From positions 1 through 17,275 of the forward strand of contig CAZIRB010000043.1 in the NCBI GenBank assembly GCA_964541695.1: a DNA stretch of 17,275 nt, read 5' to 3'. This document shows positions 7,418 through 16,872 of the stretch, in pieces. The position numbers and the translations under genes are program-made. Position 1 is the first letter of the stretch, and every line of letters starts with the position of its first letter. Under the pieces are notes generated by a model. That model was not told the origin of the DNA. It did not search any database and worked only from the letters and a program-made list of their open reading frames with translations. The stretch comes from CAZKGE01 sp964541695. Its GTDB lineage: Bacteria > Bacillota > Clostridia > Christensenellales > CAG-138.

Positions 7418-9079
7418 ATGGATACGGGTGCGATTGTGACATTGCTGGTGGAGGCGCTGCTGGTGGGCGGCATACTGTTGTTTGCGTGGCGGCAGCGGCG
7501 CAGGGCGGCGGAGCCGGCGCTTGCGGTGAAGCCGCGGCAGGGGGCGCAGGAGGTTGAGAAACTGCGCAGGCTGCGCGAGCGGCACTTAAACGAGCCGCTG
7601 TCGGAGCTATCGCGCCCGGCGCGCCTCGCGGACATCGTGGGGCAGGAGGAGGGTATCCGCGCGCTGCGCGCTGCGCTGTGCGGGCCGAACCCGCAGCACG
7701 TGATCCTGTACGGCCCGCCGGGGGTGGGCAAGACGTGCGCGGCGCGGCTCGTGCTGGAGGAAGCGAAGACGCGGCCCGACTCGCCGTTTACGGAGCAATC
7801 GGAGTTTGTCGAGATGGACGCGACGTGCATCCGCTTTGACGAGCGCGCGATCGCGGACCCCTTGATCGGCTCCGTGCACGACCCGATCTACCAGGGCGCG
7901 GGGGCGCTGGGCAGCCGCGGGGTGCCGCAGCCGAAGCCGGGCGCGGTCACGCGCGCGCACTGCGGCGTGCTGTTTTTGGACGAGATCGGGGAGCTGCACC
8001 CGATGCAGATGAATAAGCTGTTGAAAGTGCTCGAGGACAGGCGCGTGCGGTTCGAGAGCGCGTACTATTCGCCGGACAACGCGGGCATCCCCGCGCACAT
8101 CCACGACATATTCGAGAACGGCCTGCCGGCGGACTTCCGGCTCATCGGCGCGACGACGCGCCCGCCGGAGGAACTGCCCCCGGCGCTAAGATCCCGGTGT
8201 TTGGAGCTGCACTTCCGCACGCTGTCGGCGGCGGAGCTTGTCCGCATCGCCCAGGGCGCGGCGGTTCGCGCGGGGTTCGCGCTAGCAGGCGCCGCGGCGG
8301 AACAGTGCGCAAAATACGCGCGCTCCGGCCGCGACGCGGTGAACATCGTGCAACTGGCCGCGGGGCTTGCGTACAACGAGGGCCGCGGCGAGATCCGCGA
8401 ATCGGACGTGACCTGGGTGGCGCGCACGTGCAACTACGCGCCGCGGCCGGAGAAGAAACTGCCGCCCCTCGCGCGCGTGGGCGTGGTCGCCATGCTCGCG
8501 GTCGCGGGCGCGGACACGGGGATCGCGCTCGAGCTCGAGTGCGTCGTCAAAAGATCCCGCCATCCGCGGCTCGTGCTCAGCGGCATCGTGGAGACGGAGG
8601 AGCTCGAGCAGAAGAACAGGCGGCTGACGAAGCAGAGCACCGCGCGCTGCTCGGCGGAGAACGTGCTCACGAGCGTCGGCACAATGCTCGGCATCGATTT
8701 TTCGGAGCTGGACGTGCGCTTCAACATCCCGGGCGCGCCGCCGACGGACGGCCCGTCCGCGGGAATCGCGCTGGCGATCGCGCTCCTCAGCGCGGTGCGC
8801 GGCAAGCCCCCGCACGCGCAGCTCGCGGCGACGGGCGAGGTCACGATCCACGGCGACGTGCGCGCGGTCGGCGGCGTGCGCGAAAAGGTGGCCGCCGCGG
8901 TCGAGGCCGGCGCGAAGATCGTGCTCATCCCCGCCGAAAACGACGAACCGGAGCTGCACCAGATGGGCGCGACGGTGATCGGCGTGCGCTCGCTCGACGA
9001 GGCTTTTGGACGCGCGTTCGACGAATTTGATTCAAGTTCGTCTACAGAGAAGTCACTTTTGGCGCATTGCACGATCTAG
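7418..9079 (+). CDS. lonB: LonB, membrane-anchored ATP-dependent Lon-type protease
   Basis: 553 residues, the usual size for the LonB found beside lon in Bacillus and Clostridia. A hydrophobic segment at about 5-24 followed by RQRRR suggests an N-terminal membrane anchor with the enzyme in the cytoplasm. Walker A GPPGVGKT is at 99-106 and Walker B LFLDEIGE around Asp188-Glu189. The Lon protease domain has catalytic Ser447 in DGPSAG and Lys490 in REKVAAA, spaced 43 residues apart. In Bacillus LonB is made in the forespore under sigma-F; whether that applies here is unknown. The start at 7418 has no SD, but it retains the whole membrane segment and no better upstream start is seen. The lon promoter overlaps its 3' end. 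Confidence 0.93.
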   Translation: MDTGAIVTLLVEALLVGGILLFAWRQRRRAAEPALAVKPRQGAQEVEKLRRLRERHLNEPLSELSRPARLADIVGQEEGIRALRAALCGPNPQHVILYGPPGVGKTCAARLVLEEAKTRPDSPFTEQSEFVEMDATCIRFDERAIADPLIGSVHDPIYQGAGALGSRGVPQPKPGAVTRAHCGVLFLDEIGELHPMQMNKLLKVLEDRRVRFESAYYSPDNAGIPAHIHDIFENGLPADFRLIGATTRPPEELPPALRSRCLELHFRTLSAAELVRIAQGAAVRAGFALAGAAAEQCAKYARSGRDAVNIVQLAAGLAYNEGRGEIRESDVTWVARTCNYAPRPEKKLPPLARVGVVAMLAVAGADTGIALELECVVKRSRHPRLVLSGIVETEELEQKNRRLTKQSTARCSAENVLTSVGTMLGIDFSELDVRFNIPGAPPTDGPSAGIALAIALLSAVRGKPPHAQLAATGEVTIHGDVRAVGGVREKVAAAVEAGAKIVLIPAENDEPELHQMGATVIGVRSLDEAFGRAFDEFDSSSSTEKSLLAHCTI

Positions 9080-9095
9080 GAATACCATATATACT
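9067..9095 (+). promoter_or_regulatory. Predicted promoter of lon-engB
   Basis: TTGCAC (9067-9072), a 17-base spacer and TATACT (9090-9095). It overlaps the last codons and the stop of lonB (9077-9079). The start would be near 9102, giving a leader of about 47 bases. Lon can therefore be expressed independently of lonB. Confidence 0.72.
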
Positions 9096-9148
9096 GAGAA
9101 AGTAACCTGTGGGAAGACTACCCTGCGGGCGGACCAAGGAGAGTATAT

Positions 9149-11507
<2,359 letters not shown>

Positions 11508-11527
<20 letters not shown>

Positions 11528-12107
11528 GCAGGCGGAGTTTGTCACGAGCGTCGGCGCGGACGGGAATTACCCGGACGCGTCGGCGTGCGAGATCGCCATC
11601 GTCGGCAAGAGCAACGTCGGCAAGTCGAGCCTGATCAACTGCATCACCGGCAACGGCAAGCTTGCGCGCACCTCGCAGACGCCGGGCAAGACGCGCATGA
11701 TCAACTTCTTCCGGCTGAACCGGGAGTTCTACCTTGTCGACCTGCCCGGCTACGGCTTTGCCCGCGCCTCGAAGCGCGAGCAGGCCGCCTGGGGCGAGAT
11801 CATCGAGCGGTACCTCGCCTCCGGCCGCGTGACGCACCTGTTTTTATTGCTCGATATCCGGCATCCGCCGACGGAGGCGGATAAACAGATGTTCCGCTAC
11901 GTACTCTATTACGGTCTGCCGTTTACGCTGATTGCGACCAAGAGCGACCAGCTCGCGCGCAGCAAGCGCAAGCAGGCGGCAAACGCTGCGGCCAAGCTCC
12001 TCGGCGCGCCGCCGTTTGCGGTGCCGTTTTCCTCGGATTCGGCCGAAGGGCGCGAAGAATTGGTCGATCGGATCGGGCAGATTCTGAAAGATTGCAAACA
12101 TGCTTGA
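11508..12107 (+). CDS. engB: EngB (YsxC/YihA), ribosome-assembly GTPase
   Basis: 199 residues. The ATG at 11508 lies 20 bases inside the end of lon, with SD GGAGGG (11497-11502) five bases upstream, so the two are probably translationally coupled. GTPase motifs are present: G1 GKSNVGKS (33-40), switch region TSQTPGKTR (55-63), G3 DLPG (78-81), and G4 TKSD (144-147). The DIRHPPTEAD block (116-125) is typical of the family. It binds the assembling 50S subunit. Linkage with lon is a conserved Firmicute arrangement. The stop codon lies within the -35 box of the next promoter. Confidence 0.96.
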
Positions 12108-12132
12108 CATGCGGCTTATTTTTCCGCATAAT
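12104..12132 (+). promoter_or_regulatory. Predicted promoter of the zinc-ribbon/phosphoesterase pair, with an inverted repeat
   Basis: A perfect TTGACA (12104-12109) contains the engB stop TGA. A 17-base spacer and CATAAT (12127-12132) follow. ATGCGG (12109-12114) and CCGCAT (12124-12129) form an inverted repeat with 9 bases between the arms. It covers the spacer and part of the -10 box, so it could be an operator. Confidence 0.7.
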
Positions 12133-12169
12133 ATGCACCGTAATCTGGTGAGGTAGGAGAACGTAAGCC

Positions 12170-12460
12170 ATGGCATTGAAAAAATGCCCCAAGTGCGAGC
12201 TGAATTACATCCGCGGCGACGCGCCGTACTGCGACATCTGCATGAGCGAGATGCGGCGCGCCGTCTCCAAGGGCAAGCCCGAGGAGGAGGAGCTGGAGGC
12301 CATGCTCTGCGCGGAGTGCGGCGAGGCAAACGCGGTGCCGGGGTTTGAACTGTGTCCGGAATGCCTCAAGGAGCAGAAGCGCCAGCAGGAGCTCGAGAAC
12401 GCCGTGGACCTGGACATGGACCTCGCCGAGGTGCCGGAGAGCGAAGAAGAGGAAGAATAG
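12170..12460 (+). CDS. Small double zinc-ribbon protein of unknown function
   Basis: 96 residues; AGGAGA (12155-12160) lies nine bases before the ATG. Two CxxC...CxxC units are seen: Cys6, Cys9, Cys21, Cys24 and Cys47, Cys50, Cys62, Cys65, each able to bind one zinc ion. A short acidic linker (38-43) separates them. After the second ribbon a charged, probably helical stretch leads to a strongly acidic tail ending in EEEEE. There is no membrane segment. Such proteins often bind nucleic acids or act as adaptors, but nothing here decides that. It is followed after eight bases by a metallophosphoesterase and probably shares its transcript. Confidence 0.82.
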   Translation: MALKKCPKCELNYIRGDAPYCDICMSEMRRAVSKGKPEEEELEAMLCAECGEANAVPGFELCPECLKEQKRQQELENAVDLDMDLAEVPESEEEEE

Positions 12461-12468
12461 GAAATACC

Positions 12469-13158
12469 ATGCGCGTGTTTGCCATCGGCGATCTGCATCT
12501 TGCCTACGGGGTCGAAAAGCCGATGGACCTGTTCGGGGAGCAGTGGATCGACCACCCCGAGCAAATCCGGGAACAATGGAATAAAACGGTCGGGGACGAG
12601 GACGTCGTCCTGATTCCCGGCGATATCAGTTGGGCGATGCATCTTGCCGATGCGTTGCCCGATTTTGCGTTCATCGACGCGCTGCCCGGCAAAAAAATCG
12701 TGCTGCGCGGCAATCACGACTACTGGTGGAGCTCGCTTGCCAAGGTGTCCCGCGCGCTGCCGCCGTCGATCACCGCGGTGCAGAACACCGCCGTCAAGCT
12801 CGGCGATCTCTGGGTCGGCGGCACCCGCGGCTGGTGTTTGCCCGATCCCGCTTCTCCCGATCCCGAGGACGAGAAGATCTACGCGCGCGAGGTGGGACGC
12901 CTCAAGCTCTCGCTTGACGCCATGGCCGACGACGGCGCGGACAGGCTTGTTATGACGCATTTCCCGCCGTTCGGCGAACGCAACGGCGAGTCCGCGTTCA
13001 CAAAGCTGTTCGAACAGTACCGCGTCGGCACCGTTGTCTACGGGCACCTGCACGGCCCCGCCGCGCACAAAGGCGCGTTCGAGGGCGTCCGCAACGGCGT
13101 CAATTACCTGCTCGTCGCGGCGGACTATTTGGGGTTTGCGCCGAAGCTGGTAAGGTAG
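12469..13158 (+). CDS. Calcineurin-like metallophosphoesterase
   Basis: 229 residues from the ATG at 12469. The open frame continues upstream over the zinc-ribbon gene, but the family typically begins MRxFAIGDLHL as here; the SD (AGGAAA, touching the previous stop) is modest. Metal-binding motifs are complete: Asp8 and His10 in GDLH, Gly51-Asp52 in GDISW, Asn82-His83 in GNHDYWW, His164 in MTHFPPF, and GHLH at 192-195. This pattern, with WAM after GDIS and YWW after GNHD, fits the predicted phosphohydrolase group COG1768 (recalled from memory). The substrate is unknown. It is cytoplasmic, with no signal peptide. Repeat MR-4 begins 39 bases after the stop. Confidence 0.88.
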   Translation: MRVFAIGDLHLAYGVEKPMDLFGEQWIDHPEQIREQWNKTVGDEDVVLIPGDISWAMHLADALPDFAFIDALPGKKIVLRGNHDYWWSSLAKVSRALPPSITAVQNTAVKLGDLWVGGTRGWCLPDPASPDPEDEKIYAREVGRLKLSLDAMADDGADRLVMTHFPPFGERNGESAFTKLFEQYRVGTVVYGHLHGPAAHKGAFEGVRNGVNYLLVAADYLGFAPKLVR

Positions 13159-13196
13159 GGGGACGGGGGACGGAGGAACGGCAGGGTACGGGAGAA

Positions 13197-13334
13197 CGTT
13201 GGGGACTCCGTCCCCAAACTCCTGCCAAAGGGGGGAACCCCCTTGGGAAACCCGCAGGAAAACCCGACGAACAATTTGGGTTTCCAAAGGGCCTTCGGCC
13301 CTTTGGCGGAGGTTTGGAGGCGGAGCCTCCAACG
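13197..13334. repeat. Mirrored intergenic repeat MR-4 (shortest copy)
   Basis: 138 bases with a centre of only about 25 bases. Left arm: hairpin B at 13199-13217 (TTGGGGAC, loop TCC, GTCCCCAA), hairpin A at 13225-13247 (CCAAAGGGGG, loop GAA, CCCCCTTGGG), then AAACCC. Right arm: GGGTTT, hairpin A at 13284-13306 (CCAAAGGGCC, loop TTC, GGCCCTTTGG), then CGGAGG and hairpin B at 13314-13332 (TTGGAGGC, loop GGA, GCCTCCAA). Ends are inverted: CGTTGGGGAC against GCCTCCAACG. It lies between two convergent genes. Its clean arms and short centre make it the best reference copy. Confidence 0.87.
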
Positions 13335-13370
13335 CCGCCCTTTGCCCCTCCGTTTCCGCCAACACAGCAC

Positions 13371-13404
13371 AAAACGCCGAAGCCCCCGCTCCGGCGTTTT
13401 TTTT
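13371..13404. terminator. Bidirectional intrinsic terminator
   Basis: AAAACGCCG and CGGCGTTTT form a 9-bp stem with a 12-base loop. Eight T residues follow on the plus strand (13397-13404), and on the minus strand the stem ends in four T residues. It sits between convergent genes and can end both the zinc-ribbon/phosphoesterase and the prmA-HIT transcripts. Confidence 0.85.
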
Positions 13405-13435
13405 CTTGCGTATTCCATACGTGTTCGCCCGCGCT

Positions 13436-13780
13436 TCAGCCGGGCGGCCATTTCATCTGGCGGCCGCCGATGAGGTGCAGATGCAGGTGCGGGACGCTCT
13501 GCTGGCCGAATGTGCCGACGTTGGAGACGACGCGGTAGCCGTCGCGGTCGATGCCGAGCTCCTTTGCGAGCTTGCCCGCGACCTCAAACATGCGGCAGAG
13601 CGCGGTATTGTCGTCGGGGGTCAGCGTGCCGACGCTTTCGATGTGCTTTTTAGGGATGATGAGCACATGGAAGGGGGCCTGCGGATTGATGTCGTGGAAG
13701 GCGAGGACTAGGTCGTCCTCGTAGGCTTTTTCGGCCGGTATGGCCCCTTCGATAATCTTGCAGAAGATACAGTCGCTCAA
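13436..13780 (-). CDS. HIT-family (histidine triad) nucleotide-binding protein
   Basis: 114 residues. The start is TTG at 13780, supported by AAAGGAGG seven bases upstream and by the typical family start SDCIFCKI. The HIT motif HLHLHLIGG is at 98-106, with His98, His100 and His102. Cys4 and Cys7 near the N-terminus resemble the metal-binding pair of HinT-like proteins. These enzymes hydrolyse purine nucleoside phosphoramidates and similar adenylates in the cytoplasm. It is last in prmA-rsmE-mtaB-HIT and overlaps the mtaB stop by four bases (TTGA), so translation is probably coupled. Confidence 0.93.
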   Translation of the reverse strand: MSDCIFCKIIEGAIPAEKAYEDDLVLAFHDINPQAPFHVLIIPKKHIESVGTLTPDDNTALCRMFEVAGKLAKELGIDRDGYRVVSNVGTFGQQSVPHLHLHLIGGRQMKWPPG

Positions 13781-15060
13781 GCGGATTCCTCCTTTCCGGT
13801 CAGGATATTGCCGCTGACGGCGGCGGGGGTAGTCAACACAATATCGCCCTCGGGGCCGGGGCAGCGCACGCGCGCGTACTCGCGCGAGTAGCCCGTGCCG
13901 TCGGACTCGAGGAGCACCTCAAGGCGCTTGCCGATCAGGCTTGTCAAGAACGCGGTCTCGAGCTCGCGGCCGAGCGCGATCAGCTCGGCGGCGCGCGCTT
14001 CGCGTACGCGCTTTTGTACCTGGTCCGGCATGGTTGCCGCGGCGGTGCCCTTTCGCGCGGAGAACGGGAATACGTGGACGCGCGAAAAGCCCATTTTGCG
14101 CACGAACGCGAGGGTCTCGGCGTGCTCGGCGTCGGTTTCGCCGGGGAAGCCCGCGATGACGTCGGTGGTCAGCGCGCAGTCCGGCATCGCCCGCCGCAGG
14201 AGGGCGGCGCTATGCGCATAGGCTCTCGTGTCGTAGCGGCGGCGCATGCGAAAAAGGACCGCGTCCGACCCGCTCTGAAGCGAGAGGTGAAACTGCCGGC
14301 ACACGCAGGGCAGCGCGGCCACCGTCTCCGCAAAGCGTTCGTCGACAAAGCCCGGTTCGAGCGAGCCGAGGCGTACGCGGGTCAGGCCGGGCGTTGCGTT
14401 GGCCAGCCGCAGCACGTCGAGCAAATCGCAATTATCCAGGTCCTTCCCGTAGCTGGCCAGATGGATGCCGGTCAGCACGATCTCGCGGTACCCGGCGGCG
14501 GCGAGCGCGGCTAGCTCGCGCGCGACGCTCTCGAGCGGGCGCGAGCGCACGGGCCCGCGCGCGTAGGGGATGATGCAGTAGGCGCAGTAGTTCGCGCAGC
14601 CGTCCTCGATCTTGAGCGTGGCGCGCGTCCTGCCGTCGCGCATGGCGGACAGCGGCTCGAATGCGCTTTCGGCGGTCAGCTCGCTTACGGAGAGCAGCGC
14701 GCTGCGGCCCGTGCCGCGCTGTGCGAGCGCCTCCGTCACGAGGTTCACGATCTCCGCCTTGCGGTCCGTACCCACGACGAGCGACACGCCGGACAGGCCC
14801 GAGACGGCATTGGGGTCGGACTGCGCGTAGCAGCCCACCGCCGCGACGACCGCATCGGGATTATTCCGGTGCGCGCGGGACAGGAGCTGGCGCGATTTAG
14901 TGTCGCTCATGCCGGTGACGGTGCAGGTGTTGACGACATACGCGTCCGCGCGCTCCGAAAACGGCACGACCGTCCAGCCGGCCGCGAGAAACAGCTCGCG
15001 CATGGCCTCGGTTTCGTATTGGTTGACCTTGCAGCCGAGCGTGGCGAACGCGACGTTCAT
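13777..15060 (-). CDS. mtaB: MtaB, tRNA t6A37 methylthiotransferase (radical SAM)
   Basis: 427 residues, ATG at 15060 overlapping the rsmE stop by four bases (ATGA). The N-terminal MTTase domain has Cys10, Cys46 and Cys77, the expected ligands of the auxiliary cluster. The radical SAM motif is Cys155, Cys159, Cys162 in GCANYCAYCIIPYARG. LTGIHLASYG and FHLSLQSGSD are typical of this group, and a C-terminal TRAM-like RNA-binding region ends the protein. It adds a methylthio group to C2 of N6-threonylcarbamoyladenosine at tRNA position 37. MiaB and RimO are relatives; the start FATLGCKVNQYE and linkage to prmA-rsmE favour MtaB. Confidence 0.94.
   Translation of the reverse strand: MNVAFATLGCKVNQYETEAMRELFLAAGWTVVPFSERADAYVVNTCTVTGMSDTKSRQLLSRAHRNNPDAVVAAVGCYAQSDPNAVSGLSGVSLVVGTDRKAEIVNLVTEALAQRGTGRSALLSVSELTAESAFEPLSAMRDGRTRATLKIEDGCANYCAYCIIPYARGPVRSRPLESVARELAALAAAGYREIVLTGIHLASYGKDLDNCDLLDVLRLANATPGLTRVRLGSLEPGFVDERFAETVAALPCVCRQFHLSLQSGSDAVLFRMRRRYDTRAYAHSAALLRRAMPDCALTTDVIAGFPGETDAEHAETLAFVRKMGFSRVHVFPFSARKGTAAATMPDQVQKRVREARAAELIALGRELETAFLTSLIGKRLEVLLESDGTGYSREYARVRCPGPEGDIVLTTPAAVSGNILTGKEESA
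13788..13795 (-). promoter_or_regulatory. Strong SD that fixes the TTG start of the HIT gene
   Basis: AAAGGAGG on the minus strand lies inside the last codons of mtaB, seven bases before TTG 13780. It justifies the unusual start codon. Confidence 0.8.
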
Positions 15061-15779
15061 TGCTCGGTCTCGTAGAGCATGCTCGCGAGCATCGCAAGCC
15101 CCGCGGTCTCCGTGCGCAATATCGTGCGCCCGAGCGAGACGGGGATCGCGCCGCGTGCTTGCAGCTTCTCGATCTCGGCCGGCTCAAACCCGCCTTCCGG
15201 CCCGATGACGGCCGCGGCGCTAATGAGCGGCCCGCGTTCGCGCAAAGCCCGCTTGAGCGTGACCGCGCGTTCCGCCTCGTAGGCGACGAACACCGCGGTA
15301 AACGCGGCAATGTCGAGCGCGTCCAGCGAAGTGAGCGGCAACACCCGCGGCAGGATGCCGCGCCGCGACTGCTTGGCGGCCTCGTCGGCCACGCGCTGGT
15401 AGCGCAAGCGCTTCTTTTCAAAGTCCGTGCCCGGCACGGGCACGCAGCGCTCGGTTAGCACCGGCTGCACCGCGTACGCGCCGAGCTCGACGCACTTCTG
15501 CACGATCAGTTCCATCTTGCCCGCCTTAGGGAGCGACTGGACGAGCGTGACGCGGCAGCGCGGCTCGGCGGGCGACGGGCGCGCGTTCGTCACGCGGCAG
15601 AGCGCCTCGCGCTCCGTCACGCCCAGGAGCACCCCGTCGTAATCGATGCCGTTCCCGTCGCAGACCTCGACCGTGTCGCCTTTTTTCAATCGCAGCACGC
15701 GGGCGAGGTGGTGCACGTCGTCGCCCGTGATGCGCGCGGCGCCGTCCGGCGCGATATCGTTGGTAAAGAAGCGGTGCAT
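15057..15779 (-). CDS. rsmE: RsmE, 16S rRNA (uracil-1498 N3) methyltransferase
   Basis: 240 residues; ATG at 15779 with GGAGGAG about nine bases upstream, 19 bases after the prmA stop. The N-terminal PUA-like domain contains DDVHHLARVLRLKKGD (20-35). The SPOUT methyltransferase domain has GPEGGF (193-198) and the knot-forming LGRTILRTETA (216-226). It methylates the small ribosomal subunit RNA. Length is normal, and the neighbours prmA and mtaB are the standard Firmicute partners. Confidence 0.95.
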   Translation of the reverse strand: MHRFFTNDIAPDGAARITGDDVHHLARVLRLKKGDTVEVCDGNGIDYDGVLLGVTEREALCRVTNARPSPAEPRCRVTLVQSLPKAGKMELIVQKCVELGAYAVQPVLTERCVPVPGTDFEKKRLRYQRVADEAAKQSRRGILPRVLPLTSLDALDIAAFTAVFVAYEAERAVTLKRALRERGPLISAAAVIGPEGGFEPAEIEKLQARGAIPVSLGRTILRTETAGLAMLASMLYETEQ

Positions 15780-15798
15780 ACGGAATAACTCCTCCGGC

Positions 15799-16761
15799 TC
15801 AGGCGCGCGACAGGACCGCGATCCAGTCGTCGCTCTCGAGCACGCGCTCGACGGTAAAGCCCGCCTTTTCTAGCGCCGCGAGCACCTCGTCCCTGCGTTC
15901 GCCGATGATGCCGCTTACGATAAACGGCGCGCCCGCGCGCGCGCAGCGCCGCGCAAACGGCGCGAGGCGGATGATCACGTCGGCCACGATGTTGGCAGCA
16001 AGCAGGTCGTAGCTGCCGAGCACGGCGTTCTGCACGGACCCGTCGGTCAAAACGTCGCCGACATAGATGCGGTAGCGCGCGGGGTCGATGTCGTTTCGGA
16101 GCAGGTTCTCCTCGGCGATGTCGCGCGCGACGGGGTCGATGTCCACCGCGACGGCGCTTGACGCGCCGAGCAGCAGCCCAGCGATCGAGAGGATGCCGCT
16201 GCCGCAGCCGAAGTCGATCATCTCGTCGCCCCCGTGCACGACGCCCTCGAGCAGCTCAAGGCACATGCGCGTGGTCTGGTGCGCGCCGGTGCCGAACGCC
16301 ATGCCGGGATCGAGCACGAGCGTTTTGCGGTCATTTGCGGGCGGCGGGGTCTCCCAGCTCGGCACGATCATAAGCCGCCGGCCGATCGCCATGGGCTTGT
16401 AGTGACGCTTCCAGTTGTTCGCCCAGTCCTCCTCGTCGACCGTGCGCACCGCGACGGTGAGCGGCCCCAGGTCGAACGGCAGCCCGAGCCCGCGCAGCCG
16501 CTCGACGGCTTCTTTCGCCTGCTCCGGCACGCGCTCGTTCTCCGGCAGGTCGGCAACATAGGCGATCACGCGCGGCTCGTCCGCGCCGAGCCGGTCCGCG
16601 TCCGCAAAATCCCAGTACTTGGCCTCCGCGTTTAAAAACCGGCTCACGGCCGCATGGCTTTCCTCGAGCGAGAGGTTAACTAGGCCCGCGCTCATCAGCG
16701 CGCCGGACACGAGCTCCATGCCCTCGTCGGCCGTATAGACGGAAATCTCCAGCCATTTCAT
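15799..16761 (-). CDS. prmA: PrmA, ribosomal protein L11 methyltransferase
   Basis: 320 residues with the usual start MKWLEISVYT at the ATG at 16761. The SAM-binding core is clear: FGTGAHQTT (156-164), DFGCGSGILSIAG (183-195) and the catalytic-loop-like AANIVADV. EDWANNWKRHYKP (111-123) is also typical. It methylates lysines and the N-terminus of ribosomal protein L11. It is first in a four-gene minus-strand operon. No convincing SD precedes the ATG; the leader of about 57 bases is very GC-rich with small self-complementary stretches. In Bacillus this gene follows dnaJ, but here comEC diverges from it instead. Confidence 0.95.
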   Translation of the reverse strand: MKWLEISVYTADEGMELVSGALMSAGLVNLSLEESHAAVSRFLNAEAKYWDFADADRLGADEPRVIAYVADLPENERVPEQAKEAVERLRGLGLPFDLGPLTVAVRTVDEEDWANNWKRHYKPMAIGRRLMIVPSWETPPPANDRKTLVLDPGMAFGTGAHQTTRMCLELLEGVVHGGDEMIDFGCGSGILSIAGLLLGASSAVAVDIDPVARDIAEENLLRNDIDPARYRIYVGDVLTDGSVQNAVLGSYDLLAANIVADVIIRLAPFARRCARAGAPFIVSGIIGERRDEVLAALEKAGFTVERVLESDDWIAVLSRA

Positions 16762-16824
16762 CAGTTCGTTTTGCGGCGCCTAAATGCCCGAAACCCGGGC
16801 CGGCCGCGCCGCCCTCCGCACTTG

Positions 16825-16854
16825 AGTATAGCACCGATTGACACTGCCTATCAA
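16825..16854 (-). promoter_or_regulatory. Predicted promoter of prmA-rsmE-mtaB-HIT
   Basis: On the minus strand TTGATA (16854-16849) and TATACT (16830-16825) are 18 bases apart, and TGC precedes the -10 as an extended element. The start would be near 16818. It interlocks with the comEC promoter on the other strand. Confidence 0.68.
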
Positions 16855-16866
16855 TCATGCAATACT
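16838..16866 (+). promoter_or_regulatory. Predicted promoter of comEC
   Basis: A perfect TTGACA (16838-16843), a 17-base spacer, then AATACT (16861-16866) preceded by TGC. The expected start is at about 16873, the A of the comEC ATG, so the transcript may be leaderless. Confidence 0.6.
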
Positions 16867-16872
16867 TTTTCC

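Noticed and set aside
12205..13365. Minus-strand open frame over the zinc-ribbon and phosphoesterase genes (386 codons)
   Set aside because: Antisense shadow of two well-supported genes; it starts inside MR-4 and carries no family motif.
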